Shown in pieces: positions 18,232 through 28,357 of a DNA stretch of 64,000 nucleotides. This DNA is from Paenibacillus thermotolerans (GTDB lineage Bacteria; Bacillota; Bacilli; Paenibacillales; YIM-B00363), in NCBI RefSeq assembly GCF_028745515.1, contig NZ_JAQZSG010000006.1:1-64000 (forward strand). Direction: 5' to 3'. Under the pieces are notes generated by a model. That model was not told where the DNA came from. It searched no databases and saw nothing but the letters and a program-made list of their open reading frames with translations. How positions within the stretch are numbered: position 1 is the first letter of the stretch; each line of letters begins with the position of its first letter. The translations under genes were made by a program, and so were the position numbers.

Positions 18232-19539
18232 ATGAGCGGTGAACACACCAGAACGAATTTGAAATCAAAGGAAGCATTCGAAAAAGCGAAGCGCATCATT
18301 CCGGGCGGCGTAAACTCACCCGTGCGCGCATTCAAATCGGTGGGCGGAACGCCGTTCTTCGTCGACCGCGGCCAAGGCTCCCGCATTTACGATATCGACG
18401 GGAACGGCTATATAGACTATGTCGGCTCTTGGGGCCCGCTCATTGTGGGGCACGCCCATCCCGAGGTGCTGCAAGCGATATCCGAAGCCGCGGCGAAGGG
18501 AACGAGCTTCGGCGCGCCGACCGAGCTGGAAACGGAGATGGCGGAGCTTGTGTGCGAAAGAATGCCGTCGGTCGAGGTTGTCCGGATGGTAAACTCCGGC
18601 ACGGAAGCGACGATGAGCGCTTTGCGGCTCGCGCGCGGTTTTACGAACCGTCCCAAAATCGTGAAATTCGAGGGCTCGTATCACGGGCATGCCGACGCCC
18701 TGCTCATTAAAGCCGGCTCGGGGGTCGCCACGCTCGGACTGCCGGACAGTCCGGGCGTGCTCCCGGGTCTAGCCGAGCATACGATTACCGTGCCGTTTAA
18801 CGACCCGGAGGCGCTGCGGCTGACCTTCGAGCGTTGGGGAGAGCAGATCGCCGCCGTCATTATCGAGCCGATCGGAGGCAATATGGGCGTCGTTCCGCCG
18901 CTGCCGGGATATTTGCAGTCGGTGCGCGACATGACGAAGCAGTACGGCGCGTTGCTCATTTTCGACGAGGTGATGACCGGCTTCAGAGTCCACATCAACA
19001 GCGCACAGGGCTTGTACGGCATTACGCCGGATTTGACCTGCATGGGCAAGGTGATCGGCGGCGGACTGCCGGTAGGCGCTTACGGAGGCCGCAGAGACAT
19101 TATGGAGATGATCGCGCCGGCCGGTCCGATCTATCAAGCGGGCACGCTGTCGGGCAATCCGCTCGCCATGGCGGCCGGCCTCGCGACGCTGCGCTTGCTG
19201 GGCAAGCCGGGCGTCTATGAGGAGCTGGAGAGAAAATCGTCGCGTCTGGAAGAAGGCTTCACGCAAAATGCGAAGGAGCTCGGCATTCCTTGTACGATCA
19301 ACCGGGTCGGCTCGATGATTTGCCCTTTCTTTACCGACGTACCGGTCATCGATTATGCATCCGCGAAAACATCGGACATCGGCAGGTTCAGCCGGGTGTT
19401 CGACCGTCTGCTGGATCGCGGTGTCAGTATCGCACCGTCCCAGTTCGAGGGTCTGTTCGTTTCGACGGCTCATTCCGACGAAGACATCGAGCATACGATT
19501 CGGGCCCACTACGAGGCGCTTAAGCTCGAACTCAAATAA
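18232..19539 (+). CDS. hemL: glutamate-1-semialdehyde 2,1-aminomutase
   Basis: PLP enzyme that converts glutamate-1-semialdehyde to 5-aminolevulinate, the step after HemA. The PLP lysine is in [27 protein letters not shown] is the usual Asp contact. 435 residues is normal. ATG 18232 has GGATAGGTG upstream. It lies last in the heme block and is split from the rest by the minus-strand regulator, so it needs its own promoter within the short divergent gap. Confidence 0.97.
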   Translation: MSGEHTRTNLKSKEAFEKAKRIIPGGVNSPVRAFKSVGGTPFFVDRGQGSRIYDIDGNGYIDYVGSWGPLIVGHAHPEVLQAISEAAAKGTSFGAPTELETEMAELVCERMPSVEVVRMVNSGTEATMSALRLARGFTNRPKIVKFEGSYHGHADALLIKAGSGVATLGLPDSPGVLPGLAEHTITVPFNDPEALRLTFERWGEQIAAVIIEPIGGNMGVVPPLPGYLQSVRDMTKQYGALLIFDEVMTGFRVHINSAQGLYGITPDLTCMGKVIGGGLPVGAYGGRRDIMEMIAPAGPIYQAGTLSGNPLAMAAGLATLRLLGKPGVYEELERKSSRLEEGFTQNAKELGIPCTINRVGSMICPFFTDVPVIDYASAKTSDIGRFSRVFDRLLDRGVSIAPSQFEGLFVSTAHSDEDIEHTIRAHYEALKLELK

Positions 19540-19646
19540 AGAAGAATGAACTTCATCGTCCTCCCTTTCGCATTTTGCATGCATGCGGTCGGCGCTTGAC
19601 CCATATACATGAAAATGAGCCATTTATGCGAAGGGAGGATTTTGCC

Positions 19647-20723
19647 GTGGCCCAACAAACGTCCGGACTGCGTTTTGATATTTACGAAAGAGTGTATTTG
19701 CCGGAGGACGGGGCCGGAATGAGAGAATTGACAAGCATTGAGCTTACGCCCGAAATTACAGTGGAATATGAAGGCGATCAAGCGGTGCTGAAGGGTCACT
19801 TGTTCTTGTCCGGCTCTTATACAAGCGCGGAGGATCCGGGGGTGGAGGGGCAGCTGACTCACCGGATTCCGGTTGAGATCACACTGCCGTCGTACCGGAT
19901 CCGAAGCGTGGAAGACATCAATGTGGAGATCGAAAATTTCGACATCGATCTGCTTTCCGCCAGATGCTTGAATGTAACGGGCGTGCTCTCGCTGCACGGA
20001 ATCGAGGTTGCGACCTATTCGGCAGCCGATTGGAACGAGAAGGAAGAGGTCGTGTTTACGCACCGCGCCGAAGAGGAGGCGCCTGCGCCGTCCACGCCTT
20101 GGGCGGCCGCAGCGCAAGCTGCAGAAGCCGCGGAAGCGATCGTCTTTGAAGCGGGGCCGAACGCCGAACAGACGGATCGTACGGAGAAAACGAAGGCGCA
20201 AGCCGCTAAAGAAGCGGTCGAACCGGCGAACGAGCCCGAATTCGTGCCTGCGAACGAGGTGTTCGAGCCGTCCTTGTTCGAGAACGAACCGTTGGAGGAA
20301 GCCGCGGAGGAGTACGAGCCGGCTCCTGCGGCGGAGGAAAAGAAGGAAATCAAAATCGCGTTTGCCGGAAAAACCGAGGAACCGTTAAATTCCGAGCCGC
20401 TTGGCCCTCTAAACGCTTTCATTTCCTCTCCCGCACCCGAAGCCGTACGAAGCGACGCGCCCGCGGACACTGCTGCGGAAGCGCCGCAGGCCGAGCAAAG
20501 AAGCGAATCGGAAAACCGGGACCGGCTCGAGTGGAAGAAGCTGTTCCTTAACAAGACCGGCGACGCTCCCCAATTCCGGCGCGTAAAAATGGTTATCGCT
20601 CAAAAAGAGGATACCATTGAAGCGATCGCGGAGCGTTATAAGAAAAACGCGAGGGAATTGATGCTGCACAACCGGCTGAACGATCAGTACCTGCAGGAAG
20701 GCCAAGTGGTTTATATTCCGTAA
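19647..20723 (+). CDS. spoVID: SpoVID-like spore coat assembly protein with C-terminal LysM
   Basis: Mother-cell protein that helps coat proteins encase the forespore. Residues 1-150 match the SpoVID N-terminal domain in character (LRFDIYERVYLPED; HRIPVEITLPSYRIRSVEDI), the middle is a Glu/Ala/Pro-rich linker of about 150 residues, and the end is a LysM domain (VIAQKEDTIEAIAERYKKNARELM). The start is GTG 19647, with AAGGGAGGAT six bases before it; this gives MAQQTSGLRFDIYERV, comparable to the Bacillus N-terminus. The position after hemL is the same as in B. subtilis. A terminator follows. 358 residues, shorter than the Bacillus protein. Confidence 0.88.
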   Translation: MAQQTSGLRFDIYERVYLPEDGAGMRELTSIELTPEITVEYEGDQAVLKGHLFLSGSYTSAEDPGVEGQLTHRIPVEITLPSYRIRSVEDINVEIENFDIDLLSARCLNVTGVLSLHGIEVATYSAADWNEKEEVVFTHRAEEEAPAPSTPWAAAAQAAEAAEAIVFEAGPNAEQTDRTEKTKAQAAKEAVEPANEPEFVPANEVFEPSLFENEPLEEAAEEYEPAPAAEEKKEIKIAFAGKTEEPLNSEPLGPLNAFISSPAPEAVRSDAPADTAAEAPQAEQRSESENRDRLEWKKLFLNKTGDAPQFRRVKMVIAQKEDTIEAIAERYKKNARELMLHNRLNDQYLQEGQVVYIP

Positions 20724-20735
20724 TGTTTATTCACG

Positions 20736-20769
20736 AAAGAAGAGAGGCTCGCGCGCCTCTCTTCTTTTT
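20736..20769. terminator. terminator between spoVID and the small minus-strand gene
   Basis: AAAGAAGAGAGGC pairs with GCCTCTCTTCTTT, with five T after it on the plus strand and A-rich sequence before it. It can serve both converging genes. Confidence 0.88.
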
Positions 20770-20775
20770 GTCCGT

Positions 20776-20940
20776 TCAATAATAGTTAAACAGAAATCCG
20801 AGAAAGATCATAAAGAACACAAACAGGATGAACACATCAAGCGGGTTTGGCAAAATGAGCGTTCGGACAAATTGAATGCAGATTAAGGGAAACATCATCG
20901 TCTTGATGCCGTACCGAACTTTCCACCACCACCTGGGCAT
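20776..20940 (-). CDS. small membrane protein, 54 residues
   Basis: On the minus strand an ATG at 20940 opens a 54-residue frame, ending TGA at 20776. AGGGGGGTGA lies six bases upstream, an excellent ribosome site. The protein begins MPRWWWKVRYGIKTMM and has two hydrophobic stretches, a shorter one around residues 15-30 and a long one around 36-51 (DVFILFVFFMIFLGFLFNYY), so it is likely membrane-embedded. The codon at every position is ordinary and there is a shared terminator at its end. In B. subtilis this place holds ysxE. I do not recognise the family and give no function. Confidence 0.7.
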   Translation of the reverse strand: MPRWWWKVRYGIKTMMFPLICIQFVRTLILPNPLDVFILFVFFMIFLGFLFNYY

Positions 20941-20999
20941 GCCGTTCACCCCCCTTCGAATCGCGAATGTTCCGATTGCCGCCGGGCTATTGGCCAGGA

Positions 21000-21029
21000 T
21001 TGACTTTTTCGATTTGTTACGGGTATCAT
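21000..21029 (+). promoter_or_regulatory. candidate sigma-A promoter of valS
   Basis: TTGACT, an 18-base spacer, TATCAT. It would start transcription near 21036, at the beginning of the T-box leader. Confidence 0.6.
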
Positions 21030-21039
21030 AAGGAATATA

Positions 21040-21324
21040 TGCTTCAAAACAGGTTATGATGATGAGTAAAGACGTTGAACGGGAGTAGTAGGCAAGAGCC
21101 CCTTCAGAGAGCGAAGCTTATGTAGCTGAGAGGTTTCGCAGGCCGCGCATTGCCGAAGTCGCCCCGGAGTCGCCCTTACGAACGTGCAGCAGTAGTTCGG
21201 GCCGGTGCCAGCCGTTATCTGACGCTCCAAGCGCCAAGGAGAGTTTGCGCTCTTTGGAATGAAGGTGGTACCGCGGAAGATGTAATGAACCTTTCGTCCT
21301 TTTTTTCGGACGGAAGGTTTTTTT
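21040..21324 (+). promoter_or_regulatory. T-box riboswitch (valine) controlling valS
   Basis: The conserved T-box GGTGGTACCGCGG lies at 21264-21276 and is followed by a terminator stem (21288-21299 with 21308-21319) and five T. Upstream is a long folded leader with an AGAG-type stem I. GTC at 21158-21160, in CGAAGTCGCC, is a good candidate for the valine specifier codon. Uncharged tRNA(Val) would bind and favour the antiterminator, switching on valS. The terminator and T-box are seen directly; the specifier is inferred from the gene downstream. Confidence 0.92.
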
Positions 21325-21355
21325 GTTGCTTATTTTGAGTAGGAGGTAAGGAAGT

Positions 21356-24028
21356 ATGACGGAACAACAAAAGCAAGATCTTAGCATGCCGACGACATAC
21401 GATCCGAAGTCGACGGAGGGCAAATGGTACGACCGGTGGATCGAGAAAGGGTATTTTACGGCCGGGCGTAACAAAGACGCGAAGCCCTACACGATCGTCA
21501 TTCCGCCGCCGAACGTCACCGGCGTGCTTCATATCGGACACGCGCTCGATTTCACGCTTCAGGACATTCTCATTCGCGCCAAGCGGATGCAGGGCTATGA
21601 CGCGCTTTGGCTCCCGGGAACCGATCATGCGGGGATCGCCACTCAAGCGAGAGTGGAAAGCAACCTCCGGAAAGAAGGGATGAGCCGGCACGACTTGGGC
21701 CGCGAGAAATTTTTGGAGAAGGTTTGGGAATGGAAAGAAATATCCGCCGGAACGATCCGAACGCAGTGGGGGAAAATCGGGCTTTCGCTCGACTATTCGC
21801 GCGAACGGTTTACGATGGACGAGGGCTTGTCCAGAGCAGTACGAGAAGTTTTCGTCCGGCTGTATGAGAAGGGGCTTATTTACCGGGGCAAAAAGATTAT
21901 AAATTGGGACCCGGAGGCCCGTACCGCATTGTCGGATATTGAAGTAGAGTATAAAGAAGTTCAAGGCGCGCTTTATCATTTGAAATACCCGTTGAAAGAC
22001 AACTCCGGCTATATTACGGTCGCAACGACGCGTCCGGAAACGATGCTCGGCGACACGGCGGTTGCCGTTCATCCGGAGGACGACAGATATAAGCATTTGA
22101 TCGGAAGCACGCTCGTGCTTCCGATCATCGGCCGGGAAATTCCGATTATCGGCGACGAATACGTCGAGAAGGAGTTCGGCAGCGGCGCCGTAAAAATTAC
22201 GCCGGCGCACGACCCGAACGATTTCGAGGTCGGGGCGCGCCACGATTTGCCGCAAATTCTCGTCATGGACGAAACCGGCACGATGAATGAGAATGCGGGC
22301 AAATATGCCGGTATGGACCGCTTCGAGTGCCGCAAGCAAATCGTGGCCGACATGAAGGAGTCCGGCGTGCTGCTTCGCATCGAAGAGCACACGCACCAAG
22401 TCGGGCACAGCGAGCGGACGGGAGCGGTCGTGGAACCGTACTTGTCGACGCAGTGGTTCGTCCGCATGCAGCCGCTGGCCGAACGGGCCATCCATCAGCA
22501 GAAGTCCGGGGAAGGCGTTCATTTCGTGCCGGAGCGGTTCGAGCGGACGTACTTGAACTGGATCGAAAACATCCGCGACTGGTGCATCTCCCGCCAGCTC
22601 TGGTGGGGGCACCGCATCCCGGCGTGGTATTGCGGGGATTGCGGGAAGGAAACCGTCGCATCGCATGCGCCGGCTCATTGCGCGCATTGCGGCGGCACGT
22701 CGCTGAAGCAGGACGACGACGTGCTCGATACGTGGTTCTCTTCCGGCTTGTGGCCGTTCTCGACGCTCGGCTGGCCGGATGAGCAGTCGGACGATTTCAA
22801 GCGGTATTATCCGACCGACGTGCTCGTAACGGGCTACGACATTATTTTCTTCTGGGTTGCGAGAATGATTTTTACGGCGCTTGAGTTTACGGACCGCAAT
22901 CCGTTCAAGGACGTGCTCATTCACGGGCTCGTACGCGCCGCGGACGGGCAAAAGATGTCCAAATCGCTCGGCAACGGCGTCGATCCGCTGGAGGTCATCG
23001 AGAAATACGGCGCCGACGCGATGCGCTACATGCTGTCCACCGGCATTACGCCGGGACAGGACATCCGCTTCCGCTGGGAACGCGTGGAGCAGGCCCGCAA
23101 CTTTGCCAATAAAATTTGGAACGCATCCCGCTTTACGTTAATGAACCTGGAAGACTACGAGCCGCTGGCGCTGGAAGGGGATACGCTCGCCAAGCTGACG
23201 ACGGCCGACCGCTGGATTTTGCACCGGTTGAATCAGACGGCAGGAGACGTCACCCGCCTGCTCGACAACTATGATTTCGGCGAGTCCGGCCGCACGCTCT
23301 ATGACTTTATTTGGGACGATCTGTGCGACTGGTATATCGAGTTTGCCAAGCTGACGCTGTACGGCGCCGATCCGGAGGCGAAGCGGCGAACGCAGAGCGT
23401 TCTTGCCTACGTGCTCGACAATACGCTGCGGCTGCTGCATCCGTTCATGCCGTTCATTACGGAGGAAATTTGGTCGCATCTGCCGAAAGAGGGGGAGACG
23501 ATCACGCTTGCCGCTTGGCCTGTCCCTGAAGCGAAATGGGAAGCGCCGAACGAAGTGGCCGAGATGGAACTGCTCATGGGCATCATCCGCGCGGTCCGCA
23601 ACGTTCGCGCCGAGGTGAACGTGTCGCTCGGCAAAAAAATCGAGCTGATCGTCAAGCCGGCCTCCGAGGAGACGGCTCGCATTCTCGAGCGCAACCGCGA
23701 TTACGTGCAGCGCTTCTGCAATACGTCTGCGCTTGCGATCGCTGCGGATATTTCCGCGCCGGACAAAGCGATGTCGGCCATCGTTACAGGGGCGGAGCTG
23801 TTTTTGCCGCTCGCCGGCCTCATCGACATCGAGCAGGAAATCGCGCGTCTTGAGAAAGAACTGAAGACGCTGCACGCCGAGGTCGAGCGGATCGAGAAGA
23901 AGCTGGGCAACGCCGGCTTTATGGCGAAGGCGCCGGCTAACGTCATAGAAGAAGAACGGGCGAAGATGCAGGATTATGCCGACAAGCGCGACAAAGTGAT
24001 TGCTCGCATTGCGGAGCTGAAGGGGTAA
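21356..24028 (+). CDS. valS: valyl-tRNA synthetase
   Basis: Class I synthetase that charges tRNA(Val). HIGH is present as HIGHALD, the second signature as KMSKSLGN; the editing domain lies between, and a C-terminal coiled-coil arm ([25 protein letters not shown]) ends the protein. A CGDC..CAHC pattern about two thirds of the way to KMSKS could bind zinc. 890 residues is normal. TAGGAGGTAAGG precedes ATG 21356. It is followed after seven bases by folC, as in B. subtilis. Confidence 0.98.
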   Translation: MTEQQKQDLSMPTTYDPKSTEGKWYDRWIEKGYFTAGRNKDAKPYTIVIPPPNVTGVLHIGHALDFTLQDILIRAKRMQGYDALWLPGTDHAGIATQARVESNLRKEGMSRHDLGREKFLEKVWEWKEISAGTIRTQWGKIGLSLDYSRERFTMDEGLSRAVREVFVRLYEKGLIYRGKKIINWDPEARTALSDIEVEYKEVQGALYHLKYPLKDNSGYITVATTRPETMLGDTAVAVHPEDDRYKHLIGSTLVLPIIGREIPIIGDEYVEKEFGSGAVKITPAHDPNDFEVGARHDLPQILVMDETGTMNENAGKYAGMDRFECRKQIVADMKESGVLLRIEEHTHQVGHSERTGAVVEPYLSTQWFVRMQPLAERAIHQQKSGEGVHFVPERFERTYLNWIENIRDWCISRQLWWGHRIPAWYCGDCGKETVASHAPAHCAHCGGTSLKQDDDVLDTWFSSGLWPFSTLGWPDEQSDDFKRYYPTDVLVTGYDIIFFWVARMIFTALEFTDRNPFKDVLIHGLVRAADGQKMSKSLGNGVDPLEVIEKYGADAMRYMLSTGITPGQDIRFRWERVEQARNFANKIWNASRFTLMNLEDYEPLALEGDTLAKLTTADRWILHRLNQTAGDVTRLLDNYDFGESGRTLYDFIWDDLCDWYIEFAKLTLYGADPEAKRRTQSVLAYVLDNTLRLLHPFMPFITEEIWSHLPKEGETITLAAWPVPEAKWEAPNEVAEMELLMGIIRAVRNVRAEVNVSLGKKIELIVKPASEETARILERNRDYVQRFCNTSALAIAADISAPDKAMSAIVTGAELFLPLAGLIDIEQEIARLEKELKTLHAEVERIEKKLGNAGFMAKAPANVIEEERAKMQDYADKRDKVIARIAELKG

Positions 24029-24035
24029 ATAGCAT

Positions 24036-25376
24036 ATGTTTCAAACTTATGAAGAGGCGGTCGGCTGGATTACGAAGCTGATGAAGCAGCAAGGCATCAA
24101 GCCGGGACTCGCCCGCATCGAAGCGCTGATGGAGCGGCTCGGCAATCCGCACCGGCGGCTGAAGTTTATTCATGTGGCCGGTACGAACGGCAAAGGGTCC
24201 ACCTGCGCGTTTCTCGATTCGGTCATTCGGTCTGCTGGATATGACGTCGGGGTGTTTACTTCGCCTTATCTTGAGAAATATACGAACCGGATCCAATATA
24301 ACGGCCGAGACATTCCCGAGGAGACGCTGGTCTCGCTGGCGAATCAAGTGAAGCCGCTCGCCGACGAGCTGGAAGGCGAGCACGGCGCCTTGTCGATGTT
24401 TGAAATTTCGGTGGCGATCGCCATATTGTATTTCGCCAAGGTATGTTTTCCGGACTATGTCGTCTGGGAGACGGGCATGGGCGGAACGCTCGATTCGACG
24501 AATATCGTATATCCGATCGCTTCGGTCATTACGAATGTCGGATTGGATCATACGGACGCGCTGGGTGAGAAGATCGCCGACATCGCCGGCCACAAGGCGG
24601 GCATTATCAAGGCCGGCGTTCCCGTCATTACGGCCGCGGAAGGGGAAGCGCTCGAAACGATCCGGGACGCCGCAAAGGCGAAGAAATGCTCGATGTACAC
24701 TCTCGGCGAGCACTTCCGCTATGAGACGAGGGAGGTCCGTGAAGGGAGTCAATCGTTCGATTTCCACGGTCCGTTCCGCAGTATGACGGGCGTAAACATT
24801 ACGATGGACGGAGCCCACCAGCAAACGAACGCCGCAACCGCGCTGATGACGATCGAGGTGCTGAGACAGTTTTACGCGCTTGTCGTCGAAGAGGAGCAGC
24901 TGTATGAAGGGATGCGGCAAGCCGCATGGAAGGGGCGGCTGGAAATCGTCTCGGAGCGTCCGCGCATATTGCTCGACGGCGCGCATAACGCCGACGGCGC
25001 CAAAGCGCTTGCGGCGGCGCTGAATGACGTATATAAGTACCGGAAGCTTCATTTTGTGCTCGGGATGGTGCGGAATAAGAATCATCGCGAATATTTACGG
25101 CATATACTACCTATTGTGGATACTGTAATCGTAACGGAACCGGATTTTTTCAAAAAAGCGAACGCAGCCGATCTCGCTTTGGCGGTGGACGAATGGAAGC
25201 GGGAGCATGAAGGCTCCTTTGAAAACATTCTCGAACCGAACTGGAAAGACGCTTTGGAGCGGGCAAAAGCGCTGGCGGCGCCGGACGATTTGATCGTCGT
25301 ATCCGGCTCCCTGTACTTTTTGTCCGATGCGCGTTCCTGGATCCTTAATGAGACCGATAGCGAAAAAGGTTGGTGA
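24036..25376 (+). CDS. folC: folylpolyglutamate / dihydrofolate synthase
   Basis: Adds glutamate to folates, and in many bacteria also to dihydropteroate. The Mur-ligase P-loop is [13 protein letters not shown]; other family parts are [13 protein letters not shown] and [14 protein letters not shown]. 446 residues is normal. It begins seven bases after valS and so depends on the T-box for at least part of its expression. There is no comC after it, unlike B. subtilis; murC follows instead. Confidence 0.96.
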   Translation: MFQTYEEAVGWITKLMKQQGIKPGLARIEALMERLGNPHRRLKFIHVAGTNGKGSTCAFLDSVIRSAGYDVGVFTSPYLEKYTNRIQYNGRDIPEETLVSLANQVKPLADELEGEHGALSMFEISVAIAILYFAKVCFPDYVVWETGMGGTLDSTNIVYPIASVITNVGLDHTDALGEKIADIAGHKAGIIKAGVPVITAAEGEALETIRDAAKAKKCSMYTLGEHFRYETREVREGSQSFDFHGPFRSMTGVNITMDGAHQQTNAATALMTIEVLRQFYALVVEEEQLYEGMRQAAWKGRLEIVSERPRILLDGAHNADGAKALAAALNDVYKYRKLHFVLGMVRNKNHREYLRHILPIVDTVIVTEPDFFKKANAADLALAVDEWKREHEGSFENILEPNWKDALERAKALAAPDDLIVVSGSLYFLSDARSWILNETDSEKGW

Positions 25377-25383
25377 TGGACTG

Positions 25384-26769
25384 GTGAGCACAACCGAACA
25401 ACATGTGCATTTCATCGGCATCGGCGGTTACGGAATGAGCGCCATTGCCCGCGTATTGCTTCAAATGGGGTATCGCGTTTCAGGATCCGACGTGGCGCAG
25501 CAGGAGCTGACGGAAAAATTGGCCGCCATGGGCGCGAAAGTATATATCGGACACGAGGCGTCGCATGTGAACGGCGCGGATTTGGTCGTTTACTCTACGG
25601 CGATTGCCAGCGACGATGTGGAAAAGCAGGCCGCCGAAGCGCTTAATATTCCGGTCATTCACCGGTCCCAGATGCTTGCAAGATTACTGAACGCCAAGAA
25701 AGGCGTCGCCGTTGCCGGAGCGCACGGAAAGACGACGACTTCGTCGATGATCGCGCTCGTTATGGAGCAATGCGGTTTGGATCCGACCTATATTATCGGC
25801 GGAGAAATCATGAACGTCGGCAGCAACGCAAAGGCGGGCACCGGCGATTATGTGGTGGCCGAAGCGGACGAGAGCGACGGCTCGTTCCTGCAGTATTATC
25901 CGGCGGTTGCGGTAGTTACCAACATCGAGGCGGACCATCTTGAAAATTATGACGGGAGCTTCGAGAAGCTGAAAACGGCGTACGCGAGGTTCCTTTCGCA
26001 GGTGAAGGAGGACGGGAAGGCCGTCGTCTGTTCGGACGACTCCGTCATTGCCGAGCTGCTTCCTTCCGTAAAGGCGAACGTTGTTACGTACGGAATCGAT
26101 TCCGATGCCTACTACAAGGCTTCCGGCATCGAGCTCGGAGACCGCAAGGCGGCCTTCACGATGGTGCGCGGCGGAGAAGCGTTGGGACGAGTCGAGTTGT
26201 CCGTTCCCGGCAAACATAACATTTACAATGCGCTCGCGACGATGATTGTCGCGCTGGAAGCCGGAGCGCCGTTTGCCGACGCCGCGGCCGCGCTCAAGGA
26301 GTTCCGCGGCGCGAAACGGCGGTTTCAGGTGCTTGGCGATGTGGACGGCGTGCTCATTATCGACGATTATGCGCACCATCCGACGGAAATCGTAGCGACG
26401 ATCGCCGCGGCGAAGACGACGGGGAAGCGGATTATCGCCGTGTTCCAGCCGCAGCGGTACACCCGCACCTTCTTCCTGCTGGAGCAGTTCAGCCGCGCGT
26501 TCCCGGAGGCGGACGAGGTGATCATCGTCGATATATACTCGCCGGCGGGCGAGAAGCAGATCGAAGGCGTCTCCGCCGCGAAGCTGTCGGACCTCATTCG
26601 GAAAAACAGCAACGCCAACGTACGTCATATTTCGACGAAGGAACAAGTGCTGGAATATTTAGAGGACCATGTCCAAAGCGGCGATCTCGTCATCACGATG
26701 GGTGCGGGCGATATTTGGAAGGTGGCCAAAAACCTTGCCGCCGCGCTGGAGAACAGAGTGAAAGGGTAA
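25384..26769 (+). CDS. murC: UDP-N-acetylmuramate--L-alanine ligase
   Basis: ATP-dependent addition of L-Ala to UDP-MurNAc, the first peptide step of peptidoglycan synthesis. The N-terminus has [14 protein letters not shown], the ATP loop is [11 protein letters not shown], and [11 protein letters not shown] and FQPQRYTRT follow. The start is GTG 25384, eight bases after the folC stop, with GGTGAT in front; an earlier ATG would overlap folC by about 50 bases. 461 residues, typical. In B. subtilis murC is elsewhere (near ytpR), so this placement is a rearrangement relative to Bacillus. Confidence 0.96.
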   Translation: MSTTEQHVHFIGIGGYGMSAIARVLLQMGYRVSGSDVAQQELTEKLAAMGAKVYIGHEASHVNGADLVVYSTAIASDDVEKQAAEALNIPVIHRSQMLARLLNAKKGVAVAGAHGKTTTSSMIALVMEQCGLDPTYIIGGEIMNVGSNAKAGTGDYVVAEADESDGSFLQYYPAVAVVTNIEADHLENYDGSFEKLKTAYARFLSQVKEDGKAVVCSDDSVIAELLPSVKANVVTYGIDSDAYYKASGIELGDRKAAFTMVRGGEALGRVELSVPGKHNIYNALATMIVALEAGAPFADAAAALKEFRGAKRRFQVLGDVDGVLIIDDYAHHPTEIVATIAAAKTTGKRIIAVFQPQRYTRTFFLLEQFSRAFPEADEVIIVDIYSPAGEKQIEGVSAAKLSDLIRKNSNANVRHISTKEQVLEYLEDHVQSGDLVITMGAGDIWKVAKNLAAALENRVKG

Positions 26770-26862
26770 CGGGAACATAAGCGCCGAAACAAAAAGCTCG
26801 CATAATCTCGCTCCCTCTATCATAGGTTGATAGGGAAAAGAATGGACAAGGGAGCGAGACGA

Positions 26863-28299
26863 ATGAGCAAAGCAAGGATTACTTATCGCTTCGAATCGGC
26901 GCGCCGGGCGGCGGGACAAGCCGCCGAGAACGGACCGGCCGAATTGAAGGTTCAACGTACGATACAAAGCAATGCAGACCATGCCCCTGCCGCGGAGGAA
27001 AAGCAAGCCCGCGGCAACGTCATTCCGCTGCGGCACGACGAATTCCGGCTGACCGACGATACGATCGTGCTGGAGCGGGAATTGCCGGAACCGCTTCGCG
27101 GGCCGAAGGATACGCGGACGGCGGAACGGCTAAGGGACGAACAGCCGGAGGAGGACCGTCCGCCGCGCGTTTCCGATCCGTCGGCGCTGCAATCTTATCC
27201 GTACGACTACGGTGCATGGAGCGGGACGACCGCCGAAGAGATCGACCGGCTGGAGCAAATTATCCGCTCTACCGATGAGGCGCCGAGAAGACGGACGCCG
27301 GAGCGCGACGCGGTGCGTAACGACCGGGAGCCGCTTCCGGAGGAGGACGATGATTTTGGGGAAACCGGATATTGGCGCCCTCGAAGCGAGCGGACCTATG
27401 CCGGAGCGTCCGAGCCGGCGAGGCATAGCGGCGGGGGCTCCTGGTGGAAAATGGGCGCTTCGATCGTCGGCGCCATCGCCACGGGCGTGCTGTTCGGTTC
27501 CTTCGTCTTATCGATGTTTACCGGAGATCCGGGAGAGAATGCCGTAATCGACTCGATTCAGGGGGAACAGTCCGTTCCGCAGGGCTCGGATCCGGCGCAG
27601 CAGCTGCCCGAGGCGGCGAACGGCGCGGAGCCGGCTGCGGCGGAATCGGCCGCGGATTACGCAGCAATCTCGATTCCTTCGAAAGATTTGTATTTGCTGC
27701 AAAACGGCAAATTCAGCACGCTTGAAAATGCGAGAACGCTCGCCGAGCAGCTGAAGGGCAAAGGGCTTGCGGCGACCATCGAGGAGAACGGAAGCTTCTT
27801 CTGGGTATACGCCGGCGTAACCTCGGACAGGGACGCCGCGCTTCGGATCAGCCGGCAGCTTCAGAAGGACGATGTCGAGGTGTACATCAACAAATACACG
27901 CTGCCTGCGGTGAAGCAAATCCGCTGGGCGGGCGACGCCGAAGCGGCGGCTCTCGCTTCGTATTTGGATCAGGGCAGCAAGATGGTGCAAATGATCGGAG
28001 ATTTGACGCTCGTCCATCTCGACGGCGGCGAGGCTACCGCGCCGGTGCCGTCGACGATGGATAAGCTGAGTGCCGAGCACCGGGCGCTTACGAAATCGTC
28101 CGCAGAGGCGGCAGCCGGGCTGCCCGCCGATGCGCAGCCGATGATCAAGCGCATGGATACGGCGGTAACGACGGCTGTCACGGCGGTGCGGGAGTATGCG
28201 GCAAACCCGGATCCGGCGTATCTGTGGAGCGCGCAAAGCGCGGTCATGGACTACGTTATCGCGGAGAAGCAGCTGCTGACGTCGATCGCCGTGGAATAA
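26863..28299 (+). CDS. SpoIIB-like SPOR-domain membrane protein
   Basis: About 478 residues: a long acidic, Arg/Asp/Glu-rich cytoplasmic region (1-190), one membrane helix at about 193-220 (MGASIVGAIATGVLFGSFVL), an Ala-rich linker and a SPOR domain around 275-347, which in other proteins binds denuded glycan at division sites. A further helical region ends the chain. In B. subtilis the gene before maf is spoIIB, a SPOR protein that places engulfment enzymes at the septum; position and build agree, sequence identity cannot be judged. ATG 26863 (with AAGGGAGCGAG) is chosen over ATG 26842 and 26827. A terminator shared with the opposing amidase follows. Confidence 0.8.
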   Translation: MSKARITYRFESARRAAGQAAENGPAELKVQRTIQSNADHAPAAEEKQARGNVIPLRHDEFRLTDDTIVLERELPEPLRGPKDTRTAERLRDEQPEEDRPPRVSDPSALQSYPYDYGAWSGTTAEEIDRLEQIIRSTDEAPRRRTPERDAVRNDREPLPEEDDDFGETGYWRPRSERTYAGASEPARHSGGGSWWKMGASIVGAIATGVLFGSFVLSMFTGDPGENAVIDSIQGEQSVPQGSDPAQQLPEAANGAEPAAAESAADYAAISIPSKDLYLLQNGKFSTLENARTLAEQLKGKGLAATIEENGSFFWVYAGVTSDRDAALRISRQLQKDDVEVYINKYTLPAVKQIRWAGDAEAAALASYLDQGSKMVQMIGDLTLVHLDGGEATAPVPSTMDKLSAEHRALTKSSAEAAAGLPADAQPMIKRMDTAVTTAVTAVREYAANPDPAYLWSAQSAVMDYVIAEKQLLTSIAVE

Positions 28300-28302
28300 C
28301 GG

Positions 28303-28343
28303 AAAAACGGCCGGAAAGCCTCGCAGGTTTTCCGGCCGTTTTG
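28303..28343. terminator. bidirectional terminator
   Basis: AACGGCCGGAAA pairs with TTTCCGGCCGTT around a short loop, with A before and T after. It lies between two converging genes. Confidence 0.88.
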
Positions 28344-28357
28344 TTGTTGTGTTGCCG

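Noticed and set aside
25327-25383. Extended N-terminus for murC
   Set aside because: It overlaps folC; GTG 25384 has a better site and fits the family.
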